The notes under the pieces are model-generated. The model saw only the letters and a list, made by a program, of their open reading frames with translations. It did no database searches and was not told where the DNA came from. A program made the position numbers and the translations under genes. Positions 16,651 to 25,811 of a DNA stretch of 64,000 nt are shown piece by piece (the first letter of the stretch is position 1; each line of letters opens with the position of its first letter). Source of the stretch: Priestia aryabhattai B8W22 (GTDB taxonomy: Bacteria; Bacillota; Bacilli; Bacillales; Bacillaceae_H); contig NZ_JYOO01000014.1 in NCBI RefSeq assembly GCF_000956595.1, forward strand, positions 61,551 through 125,550, read 5' to 3'.

Positions 16651-16893
16651 ATGCCTCTTCAAATTAACGTTTTTAATATCGTAACGAATGGTGTCACGCA
16701 AAACGCAAATATTGATTTTGGTTCCACCATTCAAAACAGTCACACGGCGAACTCAAAGTTTAACGGCGCAAATTTTTCTTTAGGTAACTTCTCTCCTACT
16801 TGCTCTCAAATGAATACGGGCGTGTTAGATCCTGATGTAAGTGATCAAGATCAAATTGCAAACCCTTCAGCTCCAATTGGAAATCAAATTTAG
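16651..16893 (+). CDS. GerPA/GerPF family spore protein, copy 2
   Basis: 80 residues, same length and plan as the preceding gene: INVFNIVTNGVTQNANIDFGSTIQNSHTANSK ... LDPDVSDQDQIAN. The NSHTA(N/H)SK core and the DPDxxDQ end are shared, so the two are paralogues, though not a recent duplication. AAGGAG precedes the ATG. The 103-bp gap to copy 1 holds no clear terminator, so read-through from the SigK promoter is likely. Predicted site is the spore coat or inner-coat interface. Confidence 0.8.
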   Translation: MPLQINVFNIVTNGVTQNANIDFGSTIQNSHTANSKFNGANFSLGNFSPTCSQMNTGVLDPDVSDQDQIANPSAPIGNQI

Positions 16894-16944
16894 CTTTAAC
16901 AATTTTGTCATTTTACTTGTCACATTACAAGGAGGTGTGTAAAT

Positions 16945-17448
16945 ATGTTTCCATTTGGAAAGTCTCCTTTTAAAGGAATGATGGAAAATATTCCAAAAGG
17001 AATGGCATCTAAAGACATGAATAAATATATTCAGCAAATGATTTCTTCTACGATGTCCCATTCTTTTCCGGATTTTATGCAAGGAAATGAATTCTTTAAG
17101 CAAGCCCAAGACATGATGAAAGAACAGCAGGATGTGGGAAATGAAGGTCATGGACAACAGCTAAGAAGATTTGATTCAAACGTCATCAATACATTAGACG
17201 AATGTATTGTTCAGTTGAAAATCCCTAACCGCGATATTGTATCAAGCATTAAAGTCTATCATACTCCATACGTGTGCACGATTGAAGGAATAGATGGGGA
17301 AGAATCCTTCAAAGAAGAAATTCAGCTTCCTTGTTCGGTTCGCAAAAAAGGTACACGCGCCGTATATCGTTCCGGGGTGTTGGAAATCCGGATGCCTAAG
17401 CATGTTAATATTCCTATGTCTCAAATAGACGTCCACGATTTAGATTAA
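16945..17448 (+). CDS. Hsp20/alpha-crystallin-like protein, spore cluster, first
   Basis: 167 residues. An N-terminal helical, Met- and Phe-rich half (MFPFGKSPFKGMMENIP ... FFKQAQDMMKEQQD) is followed by an alpha-crystallin-like beta domain (about 85-160): IVQLKIPNRDIVSSIKVYHTPYVCTIEG, then EIQLPCSVRKKGTRAVYRSGVLEIRMPK. VLEIRMPK is the usual late-strand signature of small heat-shock proteins. B. subtilis spores contain Hsp20-type coat proteins (CotM, CotP), so a coat role fits the position after GerP-like genes. The start has AAGGAGGTGTG. A terminator hairpin overlaps the last codons. Confidence 0.72.
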   Translation: MFPFGKSPFKGMMENIPKGMASKDMNKYIQQMISSTMSHSFPDFMQGNEFFKQAQDMMKEQQDVGNEGHGQQLRRFDSNVINTLDECIVQLKIPNRDIVSSIKVYHTPYVCTIEGIDGEESFKEEIQLPCSVRKKGTRAVYRSGVLEIRMPKHVNIPMSQIDVHDLD

Positions 17449-17464
17449 AGTGGACGTTTTTTTC
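17426..17464 (+). terminator. Terminator at the end of the first Hsp20-like gene
   Basis: Stem ACGTCCAC / GTGGACGT followed by TTTTTTT; the left arm is inside the coding sequence. Confidence 0.75.
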
Positions 17465-17537
17465 TGTTTTCATGCATACATATAAAATAGAAAGCGGTAA
17501 AAGGCCTTGTTTTATTTTTTTTAAGAAGGTGACAAAT

Positions 17538-17963
17538 ATGAATCATGGAAAGTTTAAAAAGTGGGCAGAAACGTTACAAGAAGAAAACCATACAAAATTT
17601 TGGGAAAAGATTTTTGATGATGATCCTGAAGAAAAGAATGATACGGAAGCAGATGCCTCTCCTCAAATTGTAAATGAGTATCGAGATTATCCTTTAATTG
17701 ATGTATACGAATGGGCAAATCAACTGTTAGTTGTGATTGAAATACCCGGTGCTAAACGAACAGATGTCGAATTGACCATGCACGAAAATACTTTACACAT
17801 ATCCGGTTCATCTCTTTTAACGATGAAGGATGCAAATGTTCTTCACAAAGAAAGACGTGAAGGAACGTTTCAACGATCAATTATCCTTCCACCTGCTGTT
17901 GAGGAAGCGCCGTGTCACGCATCATTTAAAGATGGTCTTTTGCATGTGAAATTTGATTTGTAA
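17538..17963 (+). CDS. Hsp20/alpha-crystallin-like protein, spore cluster, second
   Basis: 141 residues from the ATG that follows AAGAAGGTGACAAAT; the frame opens 66 bp earlier, but no ribosome binding site supports that. The alpha-crystallin domain runs from about 50 to the end: PLIDVYEWANQLLVVIEIPGAKRTDVELTMHENTLHISGS, ending in FQRSIILPPAVEEAPCHASFKDGLLHVKFDL. The A-x-F-x-D-G-x-L core is classic Hsp20. There is no C-terminal IXI extension, so assembly into large oligomers may differ. It lies between a terminator and the GerPC-like gene. Confidence 0.8.
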   Translation: MNHGKFKKWAETLQEENHTKFWEKIFDDDPEEKNDTEADASPQIVNEYRDYPLIDVYEWANQLLVVIEIPGAKRTDVELTMHENTLHISGSSLLTMKDANVLHKERREGTFQRSIILPPAVEEAPCHASFKDGLLHVKFDL

Positions 17964-18007
17964 TTCATTGTGCAGAACTATATGTAGCATGAAAGGCAGG
18001 GAATTTC

Positions 18008-18828
18008 ATGTTTTCTAAGTGGTTTAAACAATCGCCTAAAATTGAAACAGTCCGCAAAATAAATCCGTCTTCCCTTCCAACCAAAAAAAAGTAAGTCCCA
18101 TAGACCAAAGTTCTAATCAAAAGCGGAAAGAATTACCCAAAAAGATGAAAACTAAAAAACAGTCTAATCCAAAGAACCCTTCTCAGCAGCCAAAGAAGTT
18201 GCCTAGCCAAACGGAGCCTAAGACCTCTGCTGAAGCTGAAGTCACAAAACCTGCTCTTTCGTCAGATTCAGCGCTGAACCTGCAGGGAATTATTGATCAA
18301 GTGACGCGTTTAACCGACGCCATCCCTAAAATAGAAGAGCTTCATCAGCAATTACATGAATCAGCTCACCTTATTCAATCACTGTCTCAACTGCACGAGC
18401 AAACAGCTCATTTGCTCTCGGCTATGCAGTCAGCTCCTAATTTCGAAGCTATTCAAAATCAGCTCTCTGCGTTAAAGGAAGAATCGTCCAATACAGCCTT
18501 ATATGAGATGGTGAAAACTCTTGACAAAAAGATTGATGGAGTAACTCAGCCAAAGCAGTCCATTGTTGTTGAAAAAATCATGGTCGAAAAAGTACTGTTA
18601 GACAAAATTGATCTTAGTAATAATTTCGGCCAGCTAGGCATTAAAGATCTGACCGGCCACTTAAACATCGGCACCACTTACAGCGCTGACTCTGATCAAG
18701 TAGATGAAGAAGTCAAAGACTTGTTTTCTGTTAAGCTGAAAGAAAAAAAGATTGATGAACATACAACTGAGACAACGATGAGTTCAGGAGGTGAAACAGA
18801 AAAGTCTGATGATCACTCCGAAGAATAA
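18008..18828 (+). pseudogene. GerPC-like spore protein, apparently frameshifted in an A8 tract
   Basis: The ATG at 18008 follows GGCAGGG and opens a 28-codon frame (MFSKWFKQ ... PTKKK) that stops at 18092-18094 just after eight A residues. The adjoining frame is open from the A tract through 18145 to 18828. Adding one A would join them into a protein of about 273 residues, whereas the internal ATG at 18145 has only a distant GGAAAG. The main part is Pro/Lys-rich, then coiled coil (about 45-125 counted from 18145), then VVEKIMVEKVLLDKIDLSNNFGQL...TGHLNIGT, which resembles the GerPC C-terminus. It may be a real frameshift, a sequencing error or slippage expression. Confidence 0.6.
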
Positions 18829-18873
18829 AAAATGACCGCTACTGCTTATTTAAAGCAATTGTCGGTCATTTTT
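18824..18873. terminator. Shared terminator between converging genes
   Basis: AAAAATGACCG / CGGTCATTTTT stem with an inner GC-poor loop. It serves the GerPC-like gene on plus and overlaps the end of the ABC gene on minus. Confidence 0.7.
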
Positions 18874-20129
18874 GTTTCCATAAATAGTTGTAATTCTTTC
18901 TGTAGGCGTTCCATTAAGAACTCTGAAACTTCTTCTTGATTTTCTTCTTTATGATGAGATGATGCTACAGCAATACGTCCTGTTTTTCCTAAGAAAGCCC
19001 GGTATTCAATTACCTTCATCGCAGCATGAAGTAAGTTCGCGTCCGAAAGCGGCGCATTTGTTAATAGAACAATATTTACTTCATTTTCTTTTTGTCCATG
19101 TGTCAGCACAGCCAGCCACGAGTAACCTTTATCGTCTTTTAAGCGAACTTCATGACTGGATAAAGACGCAGATTTCCACGCCGCGTTAGCACTGCTTTGC
19201 TGTTGAACAATTTCTTGACACCAGTGTAGGCCTGTTTCATTTGAACCCAGTGAAAGAGTTCTCAAAGGACGAACAAAGGATAAACATAGGTTGCCCGGTT
19301 CCTTTTGTAACTGATACAACTCATGGAATTCCGTCTCTGGATATTGATACGGCGGCACAAAAGCAATTTGTCGCTTGTTCACAGCGGGATGGTGAAATAC
19401 ATGCAAATCAACGCCATATACTCTTTTTAACGTAGCTGCATCCTGAAAAATGGCATCCATCCCCGTTTCTTCTACTCTTCCATCTTTCAGTAACACGGCA
19501 TTATCTGCAAACAGCGAGGCGATGTTGAGATCATGCAAAATGGCCAGGACCGTTAAGCTCATTTCCTGCTGTAACGTTTTTAACAGCTGAAGCAGTTCCA
19601 TTGTATGTTTTACATCTAAGTGATTAGTTGGTTCATCAAGAAGTAAGTAGTCAGGTTCTTGCGCTAGTGCTTTAGCCAGTAAAACCCGCTGTTTTTCTCC
19701 ACCGCTTAGTGATTGAAAAGTATGATTTCTATAGTGCCAAACATTTGTTAATTTCATCACGCTTTCCACCACTTCTTCATCCTGTGCTGATACAGTGCTA
19801 AACAATCCTTTTGCCTGATAAGGGTAACGTCCAAGTGAAACAATTTCTTGAACCGTAAATTCTAGCCCAATTTGATTTTCTTGCGTCATGACTGCAACTT
19901 TTTGCGCCAGTTGTTTTGGTGAATAAGCCTTCACTGACTTTCCTTCTACCTTCACTTCTCCTGATTGAATGGTTAATACATTCATAATTAAGCGAATAAG
20001 CGTTGTTTTCCCGCTTCCATTTGGTCCTAGTAAAGCGACAAAAGAACCTTTGTCTACGGTGAACGTGATGTCGCGAACGGTCGGCTGCTGTTTATCGTAT
20101 CCTCCCGTCACATTATATAGTTCAATCAT
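18846..20129 (-). CDS. btuD: Cobalamin-type ABC transporter ATPase with C-terminal extension (YvrA-like)
   Basis: 427 residues. The ATPase domain (about 1-250) has Walker A GPNGSGKT (35-42), signature LSGGE (about 144-148), Walker B LLLDEP and the switch His in LAILHDLN. Residues about 265-420 form an extra domain, with TGLHWCQEIV and LLTNAPLSDANLLHAAMKVIEYRAF resembling the CbiZ adenosylcobinamide amidohydrolase fold; B. subtilis YvrA has a similar long form. I do not know whether that domain is active. The start overlaps the permease stop (ATGA). Import of cobalamin or cobinamide is inferred from family and context. Confidence 0.82.
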   Translation of the reverse strand: MIELYNVTGGYDKQQPTVRDITFTVDKGSFVALLGPNGSGKTTLIRLIMNVLTIQSGEVKVEGKSVKAYSPKQLAQKVAVMTQENQIGLEFTVQEIVSLGRYPYQAKGLFSTVSAQDEEVVESVMKLTNVWHYRNHTFQSLSGGEKQRVLLAKALAQEPDYLLLDEPTNHLDVKHTMELLQLLKTLQQEMSLTVLAILHDLNIASLFADNAVLLKDGRVEETGMDAIFQDAATLKRVYGVDLHVFHHPAVNKRQIAFVPPYQYPETEFHELYQLQKEPGNLCLSFVRPLRTLSLGSNETGLHWCQEIVQQQSSANAAWKSASLSSHEVRLKDDKGYSWLAVLTHGQKENEVNIVLLTNAPLSDANLLHAAMKVIEYRAFLGKTGRIAVASSHHKEENQEEVSEFLMERLQKELQLFMETKMTDNCFK

Positions 20130-21184
20130 GATATTCCTCTTTTCCGCATACGTTCTTTTACAAGGAGCAGGGTAAAAATCGGCGAACCAATTAAGGCGGT
20201 TACGACTCCAATCGGCAGTTCGCGAGGTTCTAATATCGTTCGTGCCAATAAATCGGCTAAAACCAAATAACTTCCTCCGATTAAAATAGAAAGCGGCAGT
20301 ACATGCTTATGATTAGCTCCTGCTACGAGACGTACTACGTGTGGAATAACTAAGCCAACAAATCCAATTGCCCCAGATACTGATACCGCAGCCCCTGTTA
20401 ATACGGATGCACCTATTAAAACCATTCTTTTTTTCTTCTTTACGTCTATTCCCATAAACTGAGCGGATTGATCGCCAAATGCTAAGCCGTTCAGCTCTTT
20501 GACATGTAACAGCAGCATAATCGTACCGACTAAAAAGAACGGGCCTAAAATTTGAATATGAGACCATCCTCTCATTGATACACTTCCCATTAGCCAATAT
20601 AAAACCTGCCTTACATCTTCTTCAGGAGAAAGAGCTATAACTAATGAAATGAGCGCGCTCATAAAGGATGATAAAATAATCCCCGCTAAGATGATGGTTT
20701 CATTGGCCAAATTGCCGCTTGCGAGTTTCGTAATACCAAAAACTAAAAGAAGAGTAATAAAACCAGATACGATGCCAACTACAGGCAGCGTGAAGATAGA
20801 CAAACCAAAAATACTCCAATGAAAATAAATTGCCATGACAGAGCCAAGGGTTGCACCTGAGGAAACTCCGATCGTGTAAGGATCGGCAAGAGAGTTTCTT
20901 AATAGCCCTTGAAAGGCAGCCCCAGCTATTGAAAGCGAAGCTCCTACTAAAAATGCCACCAGTACTCTTGGAAAACGAATTTGCCAAATGATTAAATCCA
21001 TGTTTTCCGGACCGTGATATAAGGATAGTCCGGTAAGGTGGCCAATAATAATTTTGATTGTATCTCCTACGGTTAACGAAACTGTACCAATAAATACGCC
21101 CATAATCACCGAAGTACATACAATAAATAAACTGACTATGTATAAAATAGATGCTTTGTTTAAAAAAATACGTTTAAAAATCAA
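20126..21184 (-). CDS. btuC: FecCD/BtuC-type permease of the cobalamin ABC transporter
   Basis: 352 residues with about ten membrane helices, typical of BtuCD/FecCD permeases. Family signatures are visible: FPRVLVAFLVGASLSIAGAAFQGLLRNSLADPYTIGVSSGA, VSGAIGFVGLVIPHVVRLVAG and ELPIGVVTALIGSPIFTLLL. The start is a TTG after AGAGGAG. It overlaps the ATPase gene by 4 bp and lies 208 bp downstream of cobQ in the same direction. No substrate-binding protein (BtuF) gene is present next to it, which is unusual and suggests that it is elsewhere. Confidence 0.87.
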   Translation of the reverse strand: MIFKRIFLNKASILYIVSLFIVCTSVIMGVFIGTVSLTVGDTIKIIIGHLTGLSLYHGPENMDLIIWQIRFPRVLVAFLVGASLSIAGAAFQGLLRNSLADPYTIGVSSGATLGSVMAIYFHWSIFGLSIFTLPVVGIVSGFITLLLVFGITKLASGNLANETIILAGIILSSFMSALISLVIALSPEEDVRQVLYWLMGSVSMRGWSHIQILGPFFLVGTIMLLLHVKELNGLAFGDQSAQFMGIDVKKKKRMVLIGASVLTGAAVSVSGAIGFVGLVIPHVVRLVAGANHKHVLPLSILIGGSYLVLADLLARTILEPRELPIGVVTALIGSPIFTLLLVKERMRKRGIS

Positions 21185-21392
21185 TACTTTCAGCTCCTCT
21201 AGGAAACGAGGCGTGATGTTTTTTTACATTACATTAACCATTCATTTTCCTGTGCATAAACCATGTTTCCACCCTACATAGTATTGGAAACAATCATCTT
21301 TTATTTGTTACGAGTGCTAGACTGTTGAACTAGGCAACGTAGAATAGCGTACTAAAGTTCTCGGTAAAAAAACAAGCGAAAGCCTCTACAAG

Positions 21393-22910
21393 CTATACTT
21401 TTTGTGCTTGCTCAGGACTTTTATAGCTGTCTATTAAATGATACAGCTTTTCCATATCTACAGCTTCTCTCACATATGCTGCTGCTTTTGAAAAAGACTC
21501 CTCTTTTTGCAGGCGGCTGTTGAATGTATCCGTAATAGGCGACAATTTTTTATGTTTACGAATTTGATTAAGTAAAGCTCTGCGCAAAGCATCGTTATGA
21601 AACACATCATGAACATACGTGCCAATAACGTTGTCTTTAACCGTTCCTTCTTTTTCATGCTCTACCACTGCAAAAGCTTCCGTGGTGCTCTTAGAAACCG
21701 TCTTTCCCATATGAATTTCATAGCCTTCAATCGAAACTCTTTCACTTTCTAGCTGAACATATCCAGAAACTCTTTCTGTTTTTTTGCTGGTTGTCATAAC
21801 GGTTTCCACTGGAAGCAAGCCCAGCCCTTTAATGGATTCAATCCGAGATTCTACTGCATCAGGGTCTGTAATTGTCTCCCCTAGCATTTGATATCCTCCG
21901 CAGATGCCAATGACGTGAACGTTCGTTGTATTCAAGACTTGATTAATGGCTAGAGCCAGGCCGCTTTCTTGTAAAAACTGCGCATCTTCAATCGTATTTT
22001 TGCTTCCTGGTAAAACAATTAAATCAGGCGTACCTAATTGTGACGGCTTGGTTACAAGCCTCACGTGACAGTCTTCTTCTAAGCTTAAAGGATCGATGTC
22101 TGTAAAATTTGAGATGCGAGGATACGAGATAACCGCAATATCGATTTCTTTTAACGGGTTCACAAGCGTTGAGTAATTTCTGAGTGATAGCGAATCTTCA
22201 GCGTCAATTTCCACGTCGTGCATATAAGGAATCACTCCTAGTACCGGAACTCCCGTGTATTCTTCAAACCACTTCAACCCCGGTTTTAAAAGCTCTAAGT
22301 CTCCTCGGAATTTATTGATTAACACCCCAATCACTCTAGGCTTATGTTCATCTGGAAGCAATTGAAGAGTACCCACTAGACTCGCAAAGACCCCTCCTTT
22401 ATCAATGTCTCCTACTAACACAACAGGGGCTTGGGCTATCTTTGCTACGCGCATATTTACCAGTTCCCGATCGTTCAAATTCACTTCAGCAGGACTTCCA
22501 GCGCCTTCAATCACAATTCGATCATAATGATTGGCAAGCTCTTTATAAGCTTCCGTGATCACGTTCAAACCTTCATTAAAAAATTCTTGCCGATACTGAA
22601 AAGCAAACATATTACGAAGCGGCTTTCCATGAACGACAATTTGAGATTCATGATCACGAGTTGGTTTAATTAAAATAGGGTTCATATTGGTTGTTGCTTC
22701 TACTCCGGCCGCCTCTGCTTGAATTCCTTGCGCTCTGCCAATTTCTTTTCCATCCATTGTAATGTATGAATTAAGCGCCATATTTTGCGATTTAAACGGT
22801 GCAGTTTGATAGCCGTCTTCTTTAAAAATACGGCAAAACGCTGTAGCAATCATACTTTTTCCAGCGTCTGAGTGCGTTCCTTGAATCATAAGAGGTTTTC
22901 CTTTTTTCAC
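21393..22910 (-). CDS. cobQ: Cobyric acid synthase CobQ
   Basis: About 505 residues. It amidates four side chains of adenosylcobyrinic a,c-diamide with glutamine and ATP. N-terminal dethiobiotin synthetase-like ATPase domain with MIQGTHSDAGKS, then the KSQNMALNSY block and IEGAGSPAEVNL; C-terminal class I glutamine amidotransferase with the nucleophile Cys in VIGICGGYQMLG and the GYEIHMG His region. I prefer the GTG encoding MKKGKP, 8 nt after GGGAG, over a GTG nine bases earlier that abuts it. A cobalamin riboswitch and terminator lie upstream, so high B12 should stop expression. Confidence 0.93.
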   Translation of the reverse strand: MKKGKPLMIQGTHSDAGKSMIATAFCRIFKEDGYQTAPFKSQNMALNSYITMDGKEIGRAQGIQAEAAGVEATTNMNPILIKPTRDHESQIVVHGKPLRNMFAFQYRQEFFNEGLNVITEAYKELANHYDRIVIEGAGSPAEVNLNDRELVNMRVAKIAQAPVVLVGDIDKGGVFASLVGTLQLLPDEHKPRVIGVLINKFRGDLELLKPGLKWFEEYTGVPVLGVIPYMHDVEIDAEDSLSLRNYSTLVNPLKEIDIAVISYPRISNFTDIDPLSLEEDCHVRLVTKPSQLGTPDLIVLPGSKNTIEDAQFLQESGLALAINQVLNTTNVHVIGICGGYQMLGETITDPDAVESRIESIKGLGLLPVETVMTTSKKTERVSGYVQLESERVSIEGYEIHMGKTVSKSTTEAFAVVEHEKEGTVKDNVIGTYVHDVFHNDALRRALLNQIRKHKKLSPITDTFNSRLQKEESFSKAAAYVREAVDMEKLYHLIDSYKSPEQAQKV

Positions 22911-22931
22911 TTTTTCCACTCCCTATCACAT

Positions 22932-22965
22932 AAAAAAACCTTAACTGTAAAAGTCAAGGTTTGGT
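22932..22965 (-). terminator. Terminator of the cobalamin riboswitch
   Basis: On the minus strand AACCTTGACT / AGTTAAGGTT with a 5-nt loop, followed by TTTTTTT about 15 bp before cobQ. This is the expected position for an expression platform. Confidence 0.75.
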
Positions 22966-23019
22966 CATGCGCTCATTAACACATTGTCTTGACTTATTTC
23001 TCCCACCGAAAAATAAGGG

Positions 23020-23182
23020 GTTTTTAAAAGCAGGTCTCCTGGCTTATGCTTCATTTTACTTCTGCATCCTTCCTAGTTTGACTAGTGGGTCTTTGCAGGT
23101 TCATCCACATTTACAGTAGCGGGGGCTGCACCGGATTTACACCGATTTCCCTATTATCCTCCTTAGAGGCACTTTTAAAATC
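23020..23182 (-). promoter_or_regulatory. Cobalamin riboswitch
   Basis: Read on the minus strand, the conserved B12-box pieces occur in order: GGGAAATCGGTG, AATCCGGTGCAGCCCCCGC, TACTGT, and the closing GCCAGGAGACCTGC. This is a standard cobalamin aptamer. It precedes cobQ, with a transcription terminator between the two. Confidence 0.93.
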
Positions 23183-23338
23183 ATTTATTCTTTATTGTAA
23201 CGAATTTTATAACCATTCACAATAACGATTTTCTTCTATTATTATATATCACTGTGTTTATACTTATTTGGATCTCGTATGCTATAATAACAATTATTTT
23301 CCAAACATCTTATGAAATAGCTAGGAAGGTGCTCGTAG

Positions 23339-23902
23339 TTGAAGAAAAAAATCATTTATATCTTTATTAGTTTGCTTGTTCTTTATGCTGTAATCATGTC
23401 TTTTTGTATGTATCAAACCGCTCATCAGCCTGTTCCGCAAAAAGCAGATTATGTGCTCATTTTAGGTTCGAAAGTAGACGGAGATCAAATGTCTCCTAGT
23501 TTAAAAGAACGAGCAAAAACGGCTTTATCTTATTTAAAGACTCATAAACAAACAAAAGTTATCGTAACGGGTGGAAAAGGATCCGATGAAGAAATTTCTG
23601 AAGCAGAAGCAGCCTATCGTTTTCTACGAAAAGAAGGAATTAAAAAGAATCGTATTATAAAAGAGGATCAGTCAACTTCTACTTTTGAGAATTTCACTTT
23701 TACTAAAAAGAAAGTTGATATTCAACACAAAAAAGTCGTCCTTGTTAGCAGTGATTTTCATTTATTTCGCGCCTCTATTATTGCTAAACGTCAAGGTTTT
23801 GACGTTTATCCTTTAGGTGCAAAGACACCAAATTCAATTAAACTTCAAGCCTACTTTCGTGAGTATGCTGCTATATTAAAAACGTGGCTGTTTGATAAGT
23901 AA
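23339..23902 (+). CDS. DUF218/YdcF-like membrane-anchored protein
   Basis: 187 residues. One N-terminal hydrophobic segment (about 4-24) anchors a DUF218 domain: ADYVLILGSKVDGDQMSPSLKERAKTAL, VIVTGGKGSDEEISEAEAAYRFL, STSTFENF and VLVSSDFHLFRA. These are the family landmarks shared with SanA, ElyC and YdcF, proteins linked to envelope integrity in other bacteria; the activity is not defined. The start is TTG after GGAAGG. It is a single gene, divergent from the cobalamin riboswitch and convergent with the permease gene. Confidence 0.82.
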   Translation: MKKKIIYIFISLLVLYAVIMSFCMYQTAHQPVPQKADYVLILGSKVDGDQMSPSLKERAKTALSYLKTHKQTKVIVTGGKGSDEEISEAEAAYRFLRKEGIKKNRIIKEDQSTSTFENFTFTKKKVDIQHKKVVLVSSDFHLFRASIIAKRQGFDVYPLGAKTPNSIKLQAYFREYAAILKTWLFDK

Positions 23903-23926
23903 ATAGAGTACACCCCCTATACAAAC

Positions 23927-23963
23927 GAAAAACACGGCATGAATTCATGCCGTGTTTTTTTAT
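23927..23963. terminator. Shared terminator, perfect palindrome
   Basis: AAAACACGGCATGAATTCATGCCGTGTTTT is fully self-complementary (30 bp; shown here as two halves AAAACACGGCATGAA / TTCATGCCGTGTTTT) with T runs on both sides. It serves both converging genes. Confidence 0.85.
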
Positions 23964-25534
23964 TAATCATCTGTATCGATAACTGCTTTTGGTAAACCTG
24001 TGTATTTCGCCCAGTAGAAAATACCGAGTGAAACAAGAGCAATTAAAATTAAGTCAAGCGGGTTGCTTAGCACACCTTGTCCTCCACCAAATGAACCTAG
24101 GTAAGAGATAACAAGCATAATAATATAATAAGCAACTAGCCACCAAGCAGATTTAAGCTGCTGTGCAAATTTTACAACGTCAGTTGGTACGTATTTCTTA
24201 AATGCTACGTAGATAACAACCATTAGAAGCTGTGATCCTAAAAGCCAAGAAATGGTCGTCCATCCTGACCAATATACGATGTATGAACAGAAGATAAATG
24301 AAACAGGAGCAATAACGCTCATACCTTTTAATTTAAAAGGCTTTTTAAGGTCTTTTGCATTTACTCTGAATGCAGCAGCTGAAATTGGCGCAATCGCATA
24401 AGACAGAATAAGTGCCACTGAACATACGTTTACTAGCGCTTCCCAAGAAGGAAATGGCAGTGTCCAGAATACGGACATTCCAAATGATAGCCATAGTGAC
24501 GCACGTGGAATTCCTGTTTTCTTATCTACTTTTGAGAAACGTTTAAATAGCGTTCCATTACGAGACCAAGCATAAACTAAACGAGAAGTTGTATTCATGA
24601 AGATGTTCCCGTTACCGCCTGGTGATAAAATAGCATCAAAAATAACAAGCGTTACTAACCAGCCAAGGCCTAAAATAAGTGCAATATCTTTAAATGGTAA
24701 AGAGAATTGCTCTTGAATTGTTCCCCATCCTCCTGATAGCATATCAGCCGGGATGTTACCAATGAACAATACTTGCAGTGCTGTGTAAATAATCGCTGAA
24801 AGTACAATACAGATAATAAGCGCGATTGGAATATTACGCTGCGGGTTTTTAACTTCACTGGCTACAGAAACAATAGGGTGAAGTCCTAGGTAAGCAAACA
24901 TAACGCCACCTGTTGAAATGGCTGCTTGAATACCATTAAAACCAAACGGAGTAAAATCGCCAGTTGTAAAGTTAGCTGATTTAAAGTGATAAGCTAACAC
25001 GACGATAATTGTAAGAGGAACCGCATATTTGAACACAGATATAATGACATTTGACTTAGCAAATGCTTTTACACTTACGTAGTTAATGATAAAAAATAGC
25101 GTTAATAACGCGAACTGAAATAACCAGCCGACTGTAGTAGGCGATTCAGAACCATGTTTAGTTAGACCAGGAAGCCAAAAAGCAACATACTGACGTACAG
25201 CCGTTACCTCGATGGCAATCAAACTAGTGTAAGCAATAATGGTAATGAATGAAATTAAGTAACCCACTAAATGACCGTGTGAGTAAACCGGATAACGGAT
25301 AATTCCACCGGTACGCGGCAGCGCCGCTCCAAGTTCAGCATACACTAAACCGATAAGTAAAATAATGACTCCGCCAATCAGCCACGAAAAACTTCCGGCT
25401 GGACCAGCCTTTGACGCTACGTTACTAACCGCAAATAACCAGGCGGAACCAAAAATAGCCCCCATCCCAATTAACGTTAGGTCAAGTAACGATATTGATT
25501 TTTTAAACTTTCCTTGATTTCCTTGATCAGACAT
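23963..25534 (-). CDS. yveA: APC family permease, probable L-aspartate/H+ symporter (YveA-like)
   Basis: 523 residues with about 14 membrane segments. The N-terminal SLLDLTLIGMGAIFGSAWLF is the APC signature loop, and GLVYAELGAALPRTGGIIRYPVYSHGHLVGY, YLGLHPIVSVASEV and SPGGNGNIFMNTTSRLVYAW agree with my memory of B. subtilis YveA, an aspartate and glutamate proton symporter. The start is set at the ATG (MSDQGN) preceded by AAAGGAGG; the longer frame upstream has no such site. It is transcribed alone. The substrate is inferred from similarity only. Confidence 0.82.
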   Translation of the reverse strand: MSDQGNQGKFKKSISLLDLTLIGMGAIFGSAWLFAVSNVASKAGPAGSFSWLIGGVIILLIGLVYAELGAALPRTGGIIRYPVYSHGHLVGYLISFITIIAYTSLIAIEVTAVRQYVAFWLPGLTKHGSESPTTVGWLFQFALLTLFFIINYVSVKAFAKSNVIISVFKYAVPLTIIVVLAYHFKSANFTTGDFTPFGFNGIQAAISTGGVMFAYLGLHPIVSVASEVKNPQRNIPIALIICIVLSAIIYTALQVLFIGNIPADMLSGGWGTIQEQFSLPFKDIALILGLGWLVTLVIFDAILSPGGNGNIFMNTTSRLVYAWSRNGTLFKRFSKVDKKTGIPRASLWLSFGMSVFWTLPFPSWEALVNVCSVALILSYAIAPISAAAFRVNAKDLKKPFKLKGMSVIAPVSFIFCSYIVYWSGWTTISWLLGSQLLMVVIYVAFKKYVPTDVVKFAQQLKSAWWLVAYYIIMLVISYLGSFGGGQGVLSNPLDLILIALVSLGIFYWAKYTGLPKAVIDTDD

Positions 25535-25811
25535 AATATCCTCCTTTAAAATTTCCACTCCACACATCTACGCCCTTGCGTCCGATATGGGATTCTTTAC
25601 ATCATCCTCCTCTTACTAAGACCTCACAAGTGGATATGTTAACAAATATTCTTTGAAAAACCAAGTTAAAAACTTTATTTTTTTACAAAACATCATTGAA
25701 TTGTTTATGTATAACGCATAAATTCCACAGAAGATTTGAGGACTACTTCCCTTATTTAACCGCATTTTTCTTAGGTTAAACATAAAAGAATATTCAAACT
25801 ATTTATTGTAA

